Of a DNA stretch of 37,572 nucleotides, positions 1-7,071 are shown one piece after another. The DNA lies in assembly GCA_018819175.1 (NCBI GenBank), contig JAHJQQ010000005.1:1-37572 (forward strand), written 5' to 3'. Below the pieces are notes generated by a model. It saw nothing but the letters and a program-made list of their open reading frames with translations, searched no databases and was not told where the DNA came from. The position numbers were made by a program, and so were the translations under genes. This stretch comes from Gammaproteobacteria bacterium. GTDB taxonomy: Bacteria; Pseudomonadota; Gammaproteobacteria; Thiohalobacterales; Thiohalobacteraceae. Positions within the stretch are counted from its first letter, which is position 1, and every line of letters starts with the position of its first letter.

Positions 1-435
1 CGAAGCGGAGAGAACGGCGCCAGCCGGCCCGAAGGGCGAGGTGCGCAGCACCGAGTAAAAAACGGAGTTTACACGGCGTAAATGAGTATTTTGAGCCCGG
101 CTGCAACGCGGCAGATGCCGCTTCAGCGAATTAATCAGAGGCTCCTTAGTCTTTACCAGGCCATGATTCAGGCTGCGGATGCCGGCGCTGCACGCGCACC
201 CGCCATCGCTAGTGTTGATAGCTCTGCCGCCACGGCAGATGCTCCGATGAAATCCCTCAACAACCGACCGCCACTTCCTGTCAGGCGCATACGCAGCAAC
301 TGCGGGTGCATCGGAGTCCGTCACAGGCAACCCGCCAGGTTACCGAATAACTATGCTATGTATCCAGGCGCGTCGGATAAAGCCGCCATGCAAGTGGGTA
401 TGCTGTCCGTCAAGCCGATTCAGGCAGGTTGATGC
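1..435. other. Intergenic stretch with no supported gene
   Basis: A frame of 116 codons runs from 82 to 432 on the plus strand. Its product is rich in Ala, Arg and Pro, shows no domain I recognise and has no convincing ribosome binding site, so I do not call it a gene. The first 80 bases are G/C-rich and contain a short inverted pair around TTTAC/GTAAA near 68-80. This could be the edge of a repeat that begins outside the window. Confidence 0.4.
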
Positions 436-795
436 ATGACTGACGCGATGTCGACATGTGTGGCCGCGTTGCGTGAGTCTTTGGCGGGTGCGGATTATCA
501 CTGTGAGACACCCGTGGGTGCGCGGACAGTCCGAGCACGCTTTATCGGCCGTTTTGAGCAGCATGAGGTGGTTTGGGATGCCGAGCTGATTGCGCTGGCG
601 GGCGCTGAAGGCGCACAGTTTATCGACATCGGTGCACCCAGCGAGCGCGGCATGCCGATCAAAATCGGTTTGCAGGTTGCCTGTATCGATCAGCCTACAC
701 TGCAGAAGGCGATTATTATGGTGCGAAACTATAAGCGCCTGCGAATCGGCCGGCATGATTTTGGCTCAGAGGTGAATGCCAATGAGAAAATATGA
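436..795 (+). CDS. Conserved-looking hypothetical protein, 119 aa
   Basis: I do not recognise a named family. The 119-residue product has the composition of a soluble globular protein, with no signal peptide and no membrane segment. It alternates hydrophobic and charged stretches and contains two Cys (C8 and C23) plus one in the segment QVACIDQPTLQKAI. The C-terminal stretch MVRNYKRLRIGRHDFG is basic and looks structured. The start at 436 follows an AGG-containing leader; the ATG four codons later is an alternative. The gene ends a few bases before a hairpin repeat and lies upstream of, but not coupled to, the ferredoxin-reductase gene. It is probably a real gene of unknown function. Confidence 0.55.
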   Translation: MTDAMSTCVAALRESLAGADYHCETPVGARTVRARFIGRFEQHEVVWDAELIALAGAEGAQFIDIGAPSERGMPIKIGLQVACIDQPTLQKAIIMVRNYKRLRIGRHDFGSEVNANEKI

Positions 796-798
796 GTT

Positions 799-893
799 CC
801 TTCTCCCTTCCGGGAGAAGGTCAGGATGAGGAGGTTATTATTCTGCAGTATTGTTGATTTGTCCCATCACCCCCTCTCCCTGAGGGAGAGGGG
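799..893. repeat. Pair of REP-like hairpins
   Basis: Two perfect hairpins lie close together. CCTTCTCCC (799-807) pairs with GGGAGAAGG (812-820) around TTCC, and CCCCTCTCCC (871-880) pairs with GGGAGAGGGG (884-893) around TGA. The same two-hairpin arrangement, including the linker text CAGGATGAGG after the first hairpin, recurs inside the MITE-like element at 10090-10315. There is no T-tract, so this is more likely a dispersed repeat than a terminator. Confidence 0.75.
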
Positions 894-964
894 ATAAATG
901 TGGCGGCAGGGTGTTAACTATATTCGCGATGCAATACAGCGCCTCGGCAAAAGAGAAGTGAACC

Positions 965-2467
965 ATGGCTAGATTCATAACCTTATCGCGCGCAGCGCGC
1001 CTGGTCGGCGTCAATCGCGCAACATTACAGAAACAGATTCGCGCCGGCGATCTGAGCACCTTCGAGGGCGAGCTGGATCTGAGCGAGCTGCTGCGCGTGT
1101 ACCCGCAGACCAAGCTGGAAGACAGCGCCATGATCGAGCGCGCCGACCGGTTGATCGAGCGCGCGCTGAACCGCGTCGTCCGCGATCAGGAAGGCTTGCC
1201 GGATGCAGAAGTGCTCGCCACGCGCATAGCGGCAATGAGCCATGAGCTCGGCACCGCGAATTATCGCATGCGCCGTTATGACCTGTTCATGCAGCAATTG
1301 CAGGACTATTTGCGAAAACTCGCCGAGCCGGACGTGACGCTGGCGCACACAGATATAAACGCATTGCGTACCTGGCTGGATGAATCCTTGCAGCAACTGC
1401 ACTCGCGTATCGATGATGAAGGCGAGTTATATGCGACCGATATGCTGCTGCGCGTCATGGCGGCGCAGGTGCATCTTGAGCCCAGCGGACATGAGTTCAT
1501 CGTGCATGGCAATGACAGCTTGCTGGATTCCGGGTTGCGCGCCGGACTGGCATTGGACTATGGTTGCGCCGACGGCAGTTGCGGACGCTGTGTCGCCAAG
1601 TTGAGAAGCGGCACACTCAAGCTGGTGCGTAAGCCACGGTTCCGGCTCAGCGAAACTGATCGTGCCCAGGGCATGAACCTGATGTGTTGCAACACGGCGG
1701 TGACGGATGTGGTCATCGAGGCGGTTGAAACGCCCTTGCCAGAACAGATAGAACTGCAACAGCTGCAGGCGCGTGTCGGCTCCGTGGAACGTGTCGAAGA
1801 TGACATCGCCATTTTGTCGTTGCGCCCCGCCGATGGTGCCCGCCTACGCTTCTTCGCCGGCCAGTCGGCGCGCCTGAGCAGCGAGGGTTTAAGCGCCGAA
1901 TACGCCATCGCCAGCTGTCCCTGTGATGAGCATCAGCTGGAATTTCATGTGCGTGATCGCGACAGTGATGGATTCGCGAAAAAACTCTTCAGCGGCATGG
2001 GCCTGAATCAGCAGGTGCAGGTTGAAGGACCGCGCGGCGATTTTGTGTTGGATCTGGATTCCCTGCACCCGGCCATCTTTCTCGCCTGGGATACCAGCTT
2101 CGCGCCGATCAAGAGCCTGGTCGAACATGCGATGGCGTTGGAAAGCGCCGAGAGCCTGCATCTGTTCTGGGCGCATACTCAAGGTGAGTTACCCTACATG
2201 CATAACCGCTGCCGGGCCTGGGCGGATGCACTGGAAATATTCCACTATGCGCATATGCGCGTAGAGCCGCATGTCTACAGCAACGACAGCGACGCACGCG
2301 AAACCCTGGCAACCGTCCTCGCCGCCGTCGCCGAACCGCATTTCGATGTCGCGGCATTCGATTTCTACATCGCCGCACCACGGAACATTCTCGATCAGTG
2401 CGAACGTTACTTCACCGCGCGCGGCGTGCCGATGGCGCAGCTGCGCATGTTGGAAATGGCGGTGTGA
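965..2467 (+). CDS. Ferredoxin/oxidoreductase fusion with HTH-like N-terminus, 500 aa
   Basis: This looks like a soluble electron-transfer protein with three parts. Residues 5-50 resemble a MerR/excisionase-type helix-turn-helix (SRAARLVGVNRATLQKQIR), followed by a helical region to about 165. Residues about 168-255 are a plant-type [2Fe-2S] ferredoxin with ligands C201, C206, C209 and a final Cys at 241 or 242. Residues about 265-500 follow the ferredoxin-NADP reductase fold. The reductase cofactor motifs are divergent: the expected RxYS of the FAD site reads AEYA at 311-314, and the Gly-rich nucleotide loop reads WDTSFAP at 375-381. The closest known architecture is the CDP-6-deoxy-glucoseen reductase-like group. 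The substrate is unknown. The ATG at 965 follows an AGAGAAG ribosome binding site. Confidence 0.82.
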   Translation: MARFITLSRAARLVGVNRATLQKQIRAGDLSTFEGELDLSELLRVYPQTKLEDSAMIERADRLIERALNRVVRDQEGLPDAEVLATRIAAMSHELGTANYRMRRYDLFMQQLQDYLRKLAEPDVTLAHTDINALRTWLDESLQQLHSRIDDEGELYATDMLLRVMAAQVHLEPSGHEFIVHGNDSLLDSGLRAGLALDYGCADGSCGRCVAKLRSGTLKLVRKPRFRLSETDRAQGMNLMCCNTAVTDVVIEAVETPLPEQIELQQLQARVGSVERVEDDIAILSLRPADGARLRFFAGQSARLSSEGLSAEYAIASCPCDEHQLEFHVRDRDSDGFAKKLFSGMGLNQQVQVEGPRGDFVLDLDSLHPAIFLAWDTSFAPIKSLVEHAMALESAESLHLFWAHTQGELPYMHNRCRAWADALEIFHYAHMRVEPHVYSNDSDARETLATVLAAVAEPHFDVAAFDFYIAAPRNILDQCERYFTARGVPMAQLRMLEMAV

Positions 2468-2586
2468 TCTTTGAGTTGGCGAAAAGGGCTGCTTCCGGCG
2501 ATAAGCATAGGTAATCGGGCTTGCGGTTACCGTCAAGCTCCCAGTACTACACTCGTACAGCGAGATTAAACCTGGGAGGCTGTGTC

Positions 2587-3621
2587 ATGGCATATCACAC
2601 TGCACTGGATGTTTCACTCCGCTCGGTTTCTATCTGTGTCATCGATGATGATGGAGTGATATTGCACGAAGCCAAAGTGGCTTCCGATGTTGATGCGATT
2701 GTCGGCTGCTTGAAGCGATTCAGCCTGGACATCCGCACCGTGGGTTTTGAGGCCGGAACGCTCACGCAATACCTCACCTATGGTTTGCAATCGGCGGGCT
2801 ATGAGGTGATCTGCCTGGAAGCACGCCAAGTCAGTGCGGCGCTTGCGGCCATGCGCAACAAGACCGACAGGAACGATGCACGCGGCATTGCGCAGATCCT
2901 GCGCACCGGCTGGTACAGCCGGGTGCACGTCAAGAGTCTGGAGAGTCATCTGATCCGCGCACTGTTGTCGAGCCGCAAGGCCGTGCTGAAGAAGTGTGTC
3001 GATCTGGAGAATGAGCTTCGCGGGCTGATCCGGTTGCTGGGAGTCCGTTTGCCGGGGACGCTCAAGCATGGTGCCTTCGATGCTGTACTTCGGGAGGCGA
3101 TTGCTACACATGCGGCATTGGCGCCCGCGCTGGTTCCGCTGCTGGATGCGCGACTGGTGCTCTACCAAACCTATCTGAAGTTGGACAACCAAGTGAAGTC
3201 CCTGGTACGCGACGATGCCGTTTGCCAGCGGTTGATGACCGTGCCGGGTGTTGGGTCGATCACAGCGCTGACGTTCAAGGCGGGCGTGGATGATCCGACG
3301 CGGTTCAAACGCTCGCGCACAGTGGCAGCGCATTTCGGATTAACACCCCGACGTTACCAGTCGGGTGAAGTGGATAACCCCGGTCACATCTCCAAGGCAG
3401 GCGATCCGGACGTGCGATCCGCGTTGTACGTAGCAGCCAATGCGTTAGTGACTCGGTCAGCAGAATGGTCTTCACTGAAAGTCTGGGGGCGACGACTGGC
3501 GAAGACCCGAGGTCATCAGCGGGCGGTCATTGCCGTGGCGCGCAAACTGGCCGTGATCCTGCACAAGATGTGGCTGGATGGTACTGATTTCCGGTATGGC
3601 TCTGCGGAGGCTGCGTCATGA
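2587..3621 (+). CDS. IS110-family DEDD transposase (recombinase), 344 aa
   Basis: This is the recombinase of the insertion sequence. The N-terminal RuvC-like domain shows D8 (ALDVS), E55 (VGFEAG) and D94/D97 (KTDRNDARG), the four acidic residues of the family. The C-terminal Tnp_20 domain contains the helix-hairpin-helix text MTVPGVGSITA (217-227) and the segment ISKAGDPDVRS, where S269 is the likely nucleophilic serine. The length is normal for the family and the frame is intact, so the copy may be active. The start at 2587 is chosen because GGGAGG lies about 10 bases upstream; a TTG at 2521 is in frame but precedes the conserved N-terminus. Confidence 0.92.
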   Translation: MAYHTALDVSLRSVSICVIDDDGVILHEAKVASDVDAIVGCLKRFSLDIRTVGFEAGTLTQYLTYGLQSAGYEVICLEARQVSAALAAMRNKTDRNDARGIAQILRTGWYSRVHVKSLESHLIRALLSSRKAVLKKCVDLENELRGLIRLLGVRLPGTLKHGAFDAVLREAIATHAALAPALVPLLDARLVLYQTYLKLDNQVKSLVRDDAVCQRLMTVPGVGSITALTFKAGVDDPTRFKRSRTVAAHFGLTPRRYQSGEVDNPGHISKAGDPDVRSALYVAANALVTRSAEWSSLKVWGRRLAKTRGHQRAVIAVARKLAVILHKMWLDGTDFRYGSAEAAS

Positions 3622-3864
3622 ACTGACCAGAGTGGTTATCCGTAGTGCCTGATCGGGAACGTCCCTCGTGTGGACGATGTCTGGATGAAGCCGTATATGT
3701 CTGCTGCGCATAAAAGCGCGACGATAAGCGAGGCTCTCCAAACTGTCTGACGAATGCGTGCAGCGTGCTGAAGTAGATTGCTCAGCCGACTGCGGAAAGG
3801 AGCGTGACCCACGCGGCGACGTACCCGGTGTAAAACCCGTAAACCACGGGGGCTTGACTACTAC
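3622..3864 (+). ncRNA. Candidate bridge RNA region of the IS110-family element
   Basis: The 3' non-coding end of the element can fold into several short hairpins: CGTCC/GGACG near 3660-3676, GCGC/GCGC near 3707-3720, GCGTG/CACGC near 3802-3815, and CCCGT/ACGGG near 3836-3850. IS1111-type elements are known to transcribe a bridge RNA from this end that pairs with target and donor DNA. The location and structure fit that role. The RNA ends and guide loops cannot be fixed from one copy. Confidence 0.4.
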
Positions 3865-3873
3865 GCCCGATTA

Positions 3874-4341
3874 AAGGAGCAGACATCGCGGACTTGGCAT
3901 ATTAGAGTTAGCTAAAGGACGGCATCCGACCCATAGCAGTCCTAGTGTCATGGCGTAGATGGAGCGAAAATGATGGTGGCGAGGGAGGATTTCTCGAGGT
4001 TGAGTACTGAATGGGGCTGGTGGTGGCAGGGTGCATGGCCCTTCATCACCTGTGAATGATCTGTTGACCATTGAGGAAAAGGGTGTTTATTCTTCCTATA
4101 CTTATTGCCCTGCGCATCGATGATTATACTTGATGCCGTACGCGTGCAGTCGGCCAACAACTGCAAGTCGAGCCTCATCAGAAGGCATGGCTTCATTAAC
4201 GTGGACCAATCCGACTATGAACTGCGTTCTTGCTGTTTATTGTGCAGCGTTACCATTGCAGCCCGAGTCACAAAGGCCGCGACTCAACCACTGACTGTCG
4301 CTCAAGTGGCATATCCGCCAATCCGTATTATTCAAGTCGCG
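3874..4341. other. Intergenic stretch with no supported gene
   Basis: About 470 bases lie between the insertion sequence and the redoxin operon. Open frames here are short or run antisense into the redoxin gene and have no family resemblance. A weak promoter-like pair (TTGACC, then TATTCT 18 bases later, near 4063-4092) points rightward without a gene behind it. This may be the decayed remainder of a gene split by the insertion, but I cannot show that. Confidence 0.4.
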
Positions 4342-4815
4342 TCAAGCATGATCGACAAGGCGCATGATCTCCGCGCCCAGGAGCAGGTCAGGAACATGAC
4401 CAAATATCTGCCGCCGCAGCCGTCCCGCACGGTCGATCAACAACAGAGTCGGCGTGCCCTGCATTTGGTAGGCCTCCATTGTCTGCGGGATATATCCACC
4501 GTCATCTGCGGGCATATCGACACCGACCGGGAAGCGGATGCCGTATTCGTGCACGAAGGCACGTAGCGCCGTGACGGTCATCGCGTCGTGATGTTCGAAC
4601 ACCGTGTGCAGCCCCACCACGACCACGCCTTGCGGGCCGAACAGATCATGCACCGCTTTCATCTGCGGAATCACATGGGTCACACAACCAGGGCACAGCA
4701 TCTGGAAGGCGCAGGCGACCACAACGTGGCCGCGCTGCGCCTCCAGATCGATAGCTGCCGGGGTGTTCAACCATTCTGAAGTGCGCCAGAGTGGCGCCAA
4801 TGCAGGCAGATCCAC
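4342..4815 (-). CDS. Redoxin (TlpA/AhpC-TSA-like) protein, 157 aa
   Basis: This is a thioredoxin-fold protein of the TlpA/AhpC-TSA group. The active site is C41-P-G-C44 (QMLCPGCV) and the cis-proline loop is GTPTLLLIDRAG near 126-137. It lacks an N-terminal signal peptide, so it is predicted to be cytoplasmic, unlike classical TlpA. It is the last gene of a three-gene minus-strand operon: the stop of the cytochrome P460 gene lies 9 bases upstream. The start is a GTG at 4815, supported by GAGGGG about 5 bases before it. The likely role is thiol-disulfide or peroxide chemistry tied to the cytochrome, which is inferred from context. Confidence 0.8.
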   Translation of the reverse strand: MDLPALAPLWRTSEWLNTPAAIDLEAQRGHVVVACAFQMLCPGCVTHVIPQMKAVHDLFGPQGVVVVGLHTVFEHHDAMTVTALRAFVHEYGIRFPVGVDMPADDGGYIPQTMEAYQMQGTPTLLLIDRAGRLRRQIFGHVPDLLLGAEIMRLVDHA

Positions 4816-4824
4816 GGTATCCCC

Positions 4825-5301
4825 TCAGTCGCGCAGTCGGCTGAAGGTGTAGTCCTGTGCCTTCTGCGGTTGATGGCAGGCAAAGCAGGCGGACGCTGCG
4901 TTGTTGCCTACGACCCGTTTGGCTTGGTCACCTCCGCTAAAACCTTCGAAGCCCCAGCCGCCGGTTGCCTTGAATTTCTTCGAATCTTTGTGCATCACGC
5001 CCACCACCTTGCGCGCGCCTTCGGTGACGGCGTTGCCATCATGAACGGCTTCCAGCAGATCGAAAATGATCACCGAACCGTCCGGGAAAATCCTGTCCCG
5101 ATAGCCTTTCATGGCTTTGTCGTTGGCATAGAGATGGTGAATGCCGCCAAAGGAAGCGAACAAGGGATGCCCCTCCTCGATCATCATGCTCTTGACGTGG
5201 TGCCAGTCGCGATAACCTGCCGGATAGGGGACAGCGGGCTCGGCGGCCAGCGCGGCCGTCGTCGCGGTCGCGCAAATCAAACTCAGAATACGTGCTTTCA
5301 T
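4825..5301 (-). CDS. Cytochrome P460-family c-type heme protein, 158 aa
   Basis: This is a periplasmic monoheme protein of the cytochrome P460 / cytochrome c'-beta family. It has a signal peptide (residues 1-20, ending TAALAA), a family-typical central region (SFGGIHHLYAN, IFPDGSVIIFDLLEA, GGWGFEGFSGGD) and a C-terminal heme site C139-F-A-C142-H143. Known members oxidise hydroxylamine or bind NO. A Lys that crosslinks the heme in true P460 may be present among K105, K108, K109 and K111, but I cannot assign it without an alignment. A strong AGAAGGAG precedes the ATG. It is the middle gene between two thioredoxin-fold genes, which suggests handling of reactive nitrogen or oxygen species. Confidence 0.85.
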   Translation of the reverse strand: MKARILSLICATATTAALAAEPAVPYPAGYRDWHHVKSMMIEEGHPLFASFGGIHHLYANDKAMKGYRDRIFPDGSVIIFDLLEAVHDGNAVTEGARKVVGVMHKDSKKFKATGGWGFEGFSGGDQAKRVVGNNAASACFACHQPQKAQDYTFSRLRD

Positions 5302-5314
5302 GGATGGCTCCTTC

Positions 5315-5551
5315 TCATTTGAGATCGGCGATGGCAGCGCCGAAGTTGATGTGGAACGGCTGCCCGGCGATGACCAGGGCGGGCACGGACTTCACTCCAA
5401 CCGCTTCGGCCTCCGGGATGCGCGCCTTGGCTTCGCCCAGGTGGACGACCTCGATGTCAAAGCGTGCCGGATCGATGGCGTCGGCGAGTTGCTGCTCGGC
5501 GGCGACACAGACGGGACATCCTGCGTGGTAAAAAATGGCTTTGGTCTTCAT
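5315..5551 (-). CDS. Small thioredoxin/glutaredoxin-like protein, 78 aa
   Basis: This is a compact thioredoxin-fold protein with a C12-P-V-C15 active site directly after the first beta strand (AIFYHAGCPVC) and a cis-proline at SVPALVI. It has no signal peptide, so it is likely cytoplasmic. The start at 5551 is preferred because GAGGAGAA lies just upstream; an in-frame start at 5599 would add 16 residues with no homology and would overlap the operator-like palindrome. It is the first gene of the operon with the P460 cytochrome (13-base gap) and the redoxin. A divergent HxlR regulator lies 124 bases away. Confidence 0.78.
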   Translation of the reverse strand: MKTKAIFYHAGCPVCVAAEQQLADAIDPARFDIEVVHLGEAKARIPEAEAVGVKSVPALVIAGQPFHINFGAAIADLK

Positions 5552-5583
5552 ACTGTTCTCCTCGGTAGGTTGTAATCTGTGCC

Positions 5584-5601
5584 ACATGCACACAAGCATG
5601 T
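5584..5601. promoter_or_regulatory. Operator-like inverted repeat in divergent promoter region
   Basis: ACATGC and GCATGT form a perfect 6-6-6 inverted repeat (5584-5589 and 5596-5601) between the redox operon and the HxlR gene. HxlR-family dimers bind such dyads in divergent promoters, so this is the best operator candidate. A second motif, CCGGTACC followed by CCGGTAAC near 5637-5653, lies closer to the regulator gene. Confidence 0.45.
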
Positions 5602-5675
5602 TAGGAACAGCTTCAACCCTTGCCTAGAAGGCACTTCCCGGTACCCCGGTAACCTTTTGGTGTAGTTTGCGAAAA

Positions 5676-6038
5676 ATGAAGACAAAAAAAATCTCGCCAT
5701 CGGCGAAATCCTATAGGCAACTTGAAGACGTGGTTGGCTGCAAATGGTCAGTATCGGTTTTGCAAGCCGTCGGCGCTGGCATATCGCGACCCGGCGCTAT
5801 AGAGCGTCACGTTCAAGGAATTTCAACCAAAGTGCTTTCCGAGCGGCTACGGAAATTGGTCGGCTACGGCTTGCTGGACAAGCATGTCTATGCAGAAGTC
5901 CCGCCCAGGACAGAATATTCACTGACAGAGAATGGACAAAAACTGGTCGGCATTATTGGTCAGATAAAATTCTTGGATGACGAAATAAGGAGCGCCGAAC
6001 AAGGCGCTCCAGCGGACGCCAAAAAGCGGCGCCGCTGA
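5676..6038 (+). CDS. HxlR-family transcriptional regulator, 120 aa
   Basis: This is a winged-helix DNA-binding protein of the HxlR family. The signature runs from VGCKWSVSVLQAV through ISTKVLSERLRKL (recognition helix) to EVPPRTEYSLTENGQKL (wing). The single Cys, C22, replaces a Gly in the usual GGKW turn. Related regulators such as HypR and YodB sense quinones, disulfide stress or aldehydes through N-terminal cysteines, so C22 may be a redox switch (inference). The gene diverges from the P460/redoxin operon and probably controls it. The ATG at 5676 (MKTKK) is chosen; a TTG at 5667 is also in frame. No clear Shine-Dalgarno is visible. Confidence 0.85.
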   Translation: MKTKKISPSAKSYRQLEDVVGCKWSVSVLQAVGAGISRPGAIERHVQGISTKVLSERLRKLVGYGLLDKHVYAEVPPRTEYSLTENGQKLVGIIGQIKFLDDEIRSAEQGAPADAKKRRR

Positions 6039-6545
6039 GCTCTACGTTAATGTCTGCTTTGGGCGATCTGAGCTAACCACAGAATATAGAATTGCCGATC
6101 GCTATCTAGGATCGCTCCTAGCCGAACGCAGCAGACGCTGATTTGAGGACTACGCCACTTCGGTAGGTCTGTAATCGCAAGTGGTGTGGTCGTTCAGGGC
6201 AGTCGAACCGAGTTCGGCCTCTCGAAGGGCTGCCTATGGCTGCGCAAAGCGGATGTCAGGTGGTCGGTGTATCAGAACAATAGAAAATGCCGCCTTCGAC
6301 CCAATATAGCAGTAGTGCGCATTAGACAAGCGACACGAAAACGGGATGGCTCAGATCGGCGAAGAACGGACGCCACACTAATGATGACCACCCAGGTAAG
6401 GTGTTAATGCACTCGATTAAATAGTGTGTAACAAAAAATTCATCCCATCTCTAATAGCCGGCGTGATCAAGATCAGTGTAAATACATTTGGAATGTATTA
6501 GTTTCTTACGCCAAGCCCGTCATGGTTTAGATGTGGAGGTGCCTG
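6039..6545. other. Intergenic stretch with two palindromes, no gene
   Basis: No frame here resembles a known protein. Upstream of the PilZ gene are two notable dyads: TGATC-AA-GATCA at 6466-6477 and a perfect AATACATT-TGG-AATGTATT at 6481-6499. The rest shows nothing I can support. Confidence 0.5.
6481..6499. promoter_or_regulatory. 8-3-8 palindrome upstream of PilZ gene
   Basis: AATACATT (6481-6488) and AATGTATT (6492-6499) form a perfect A/T-rich inverted repeat 46 bases before the PilZ start. It is placed and shaped like an operator for a dimeric regulator. The regulator is unknown. Confidence 0.4.
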
Positions 6546-6908
6546 ATGGAGCATCGTCACGGGAAACGGAGCATCGTCAAAATCGCGGCTATCGCCAGCT
6601 TTATGACAGGCATCAGTCAGCCGGTTCGCATCACCAACGTCAGTCTCAGCGGAATTCAGATTAACGTCGCCAGTAAACAGCTGAAGATCCATACTCCGAT
6701 CACGCTACGTTTTCGACTGCACTATCCTAATCATCATAATAAAGTGAAGGAATATCGCTGGAGAGGATTCATCACAAGGTTATCTGAGAAGGGTGCGGGC
6801 GCAATGTTCAATAGCGCAAATCCCGAAGAACAGGCCGGCTTGCTTGCGCTGCTTGATGTTGCACAACTGACCTACAACCGGCCAACGGTTGAAACTTGGT
6901 ACTGGTGA
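6546..6908 (+). CDS. PilZ-domain protein (c-di-GMP receptor), 120 aa
   Basis: This is a single-domain PilZ protein, expected to bind cyclic-di-GMP in the cytoplasm. The N-terminal arginine motif is represented by EHRHGKR (residues 2-8), and the second binding motif N-x-S-x-x-G is present as NVSLSG (near 32-37). The beta-barrel strands continue through YRWRGFITRLSEKGAGAMF. The ATG at 6546 is preferred because GGAGG lies 6 bases upstream; the ATG at 6531 would use no ribosome binding site. The gene stands alone. Its partner is unknown, but two other c-di-GMP genes occur in the window. Confidence 0.8.
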   Translation: MEHRHGKRSIVKIAAIASFMTGISQPVRITNVSLSGIQINVASKQLKIHTPITLRFRLHYPNHHNKVKEYRWRGFITRLSEKGAGAMFNSANPEEQAGLLALLDVAQLTYNRPTVETWYW

Positions 6909-6944
6909 GCGGCTTTCAGACGTAGGGATGCCTAGTATGTAGGT

Positions 6945-6980
6945 GCGGATTCAACTCGCTGGGCAACTGGCTGAATCCGC
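6945..6980. repeat. Hairpin-forming inverted repeat
   Basis: GCGGATTCA (6945-6953) pairs perfectly with TGAATCCGC (6972-6980). It follows the PilZ stop and lacks a T-tract in the plus direction, so termination is possible but not shown. Confidence 0.5.
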
Positions 6981-6983
6981 CCA

Positions 6984-7009
6984 ATAAAAAACCCGCATCT
7001 TAGCGGGTT
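6984..7009 (-). terminator. Rho-independent terminator on the minus strand
   Basis: Read on the minus strand, AACCCGC, a 6-base loop and GCGGGTT form a 7-bp stem (6990-6996 with 7003-7009), followed by a T-run (6985-6990). It lies 35 bases downstream of the tRNA/tmRNA-like 3' end on the same strand and was probably that gene's terminator. Confidence 0.65.
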
Positions 7010-7044
7010 CAGTAGACGTTGTTGGATGGTCTTGGATGATTAAA

Positions 7045-7071
7045 TGGTGGGGCGGCGGGAATCGAACCCGC
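7045..7071 (-). pseudogene. 3' end of a tRNA or tmRNA gene, truncated
   Basis: The minus strand reads a complete T-arm, GCGGG-TTCGATT-CCCGC (7071 to 7055), then CGCCCCA and an encoded CCA ending at 7045. This is the 3' end of a tRNA or tmRNA. The acceptor is one base short of a canonical tRNA, and no D-arm, anticodon arm or 5' acceptor strand follows: at 7071 the sequence changes abruptly into an IS91-type transposase frame. It is either a broken RNA gene or an attachment-site copy left by an integration event. Confidence 0.65.

Larger units (their letters stand above)
2512..3873 (+). mobile_element. IS110-family insertion sequence, IS1111-like layout
   Basis: The element holds one DEDD transposase gene. 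A 9-base inverted pair, TAATCGGGC at 2512-2520 and GCCCGATTA at 3865-3873, brackets it. A second imperfect inverted match lies just inside (GTCAAGCTCCC near 2533 against the complement of GGGGGCTTGAC near 3847). Only about 75 bases precede the transposase start, but about 250 non-coding bases follow its stop. That long 3' end and the subterminal inverted repeats are the layout known for the IS1111 subgroup. The exact ends may lie a few bases outside the marked repeats, because these elements leave no target duplication. Confidence 0.75.

Noticed and set aside
4105..4566. 153-codon plus-strand frame
   Set aside because: Most of it is antisense to the redoxin gene, it has no ribosome binding site and it matches no family I know.
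6466..6477. TGATC-AA-GATCA as an FNR box
   Set aside because: The half-sites are spaced by 2 bases and lack the TTGAT-N4-ATCAA form, so it was kept only as an unnamed dyad.
7045..7071. Complete tRNA gene
   Set aside because: Only the T-arm and 3' acceptor end exist; no anticodon arm, D-arm or 5' strand follows on the minus strand.
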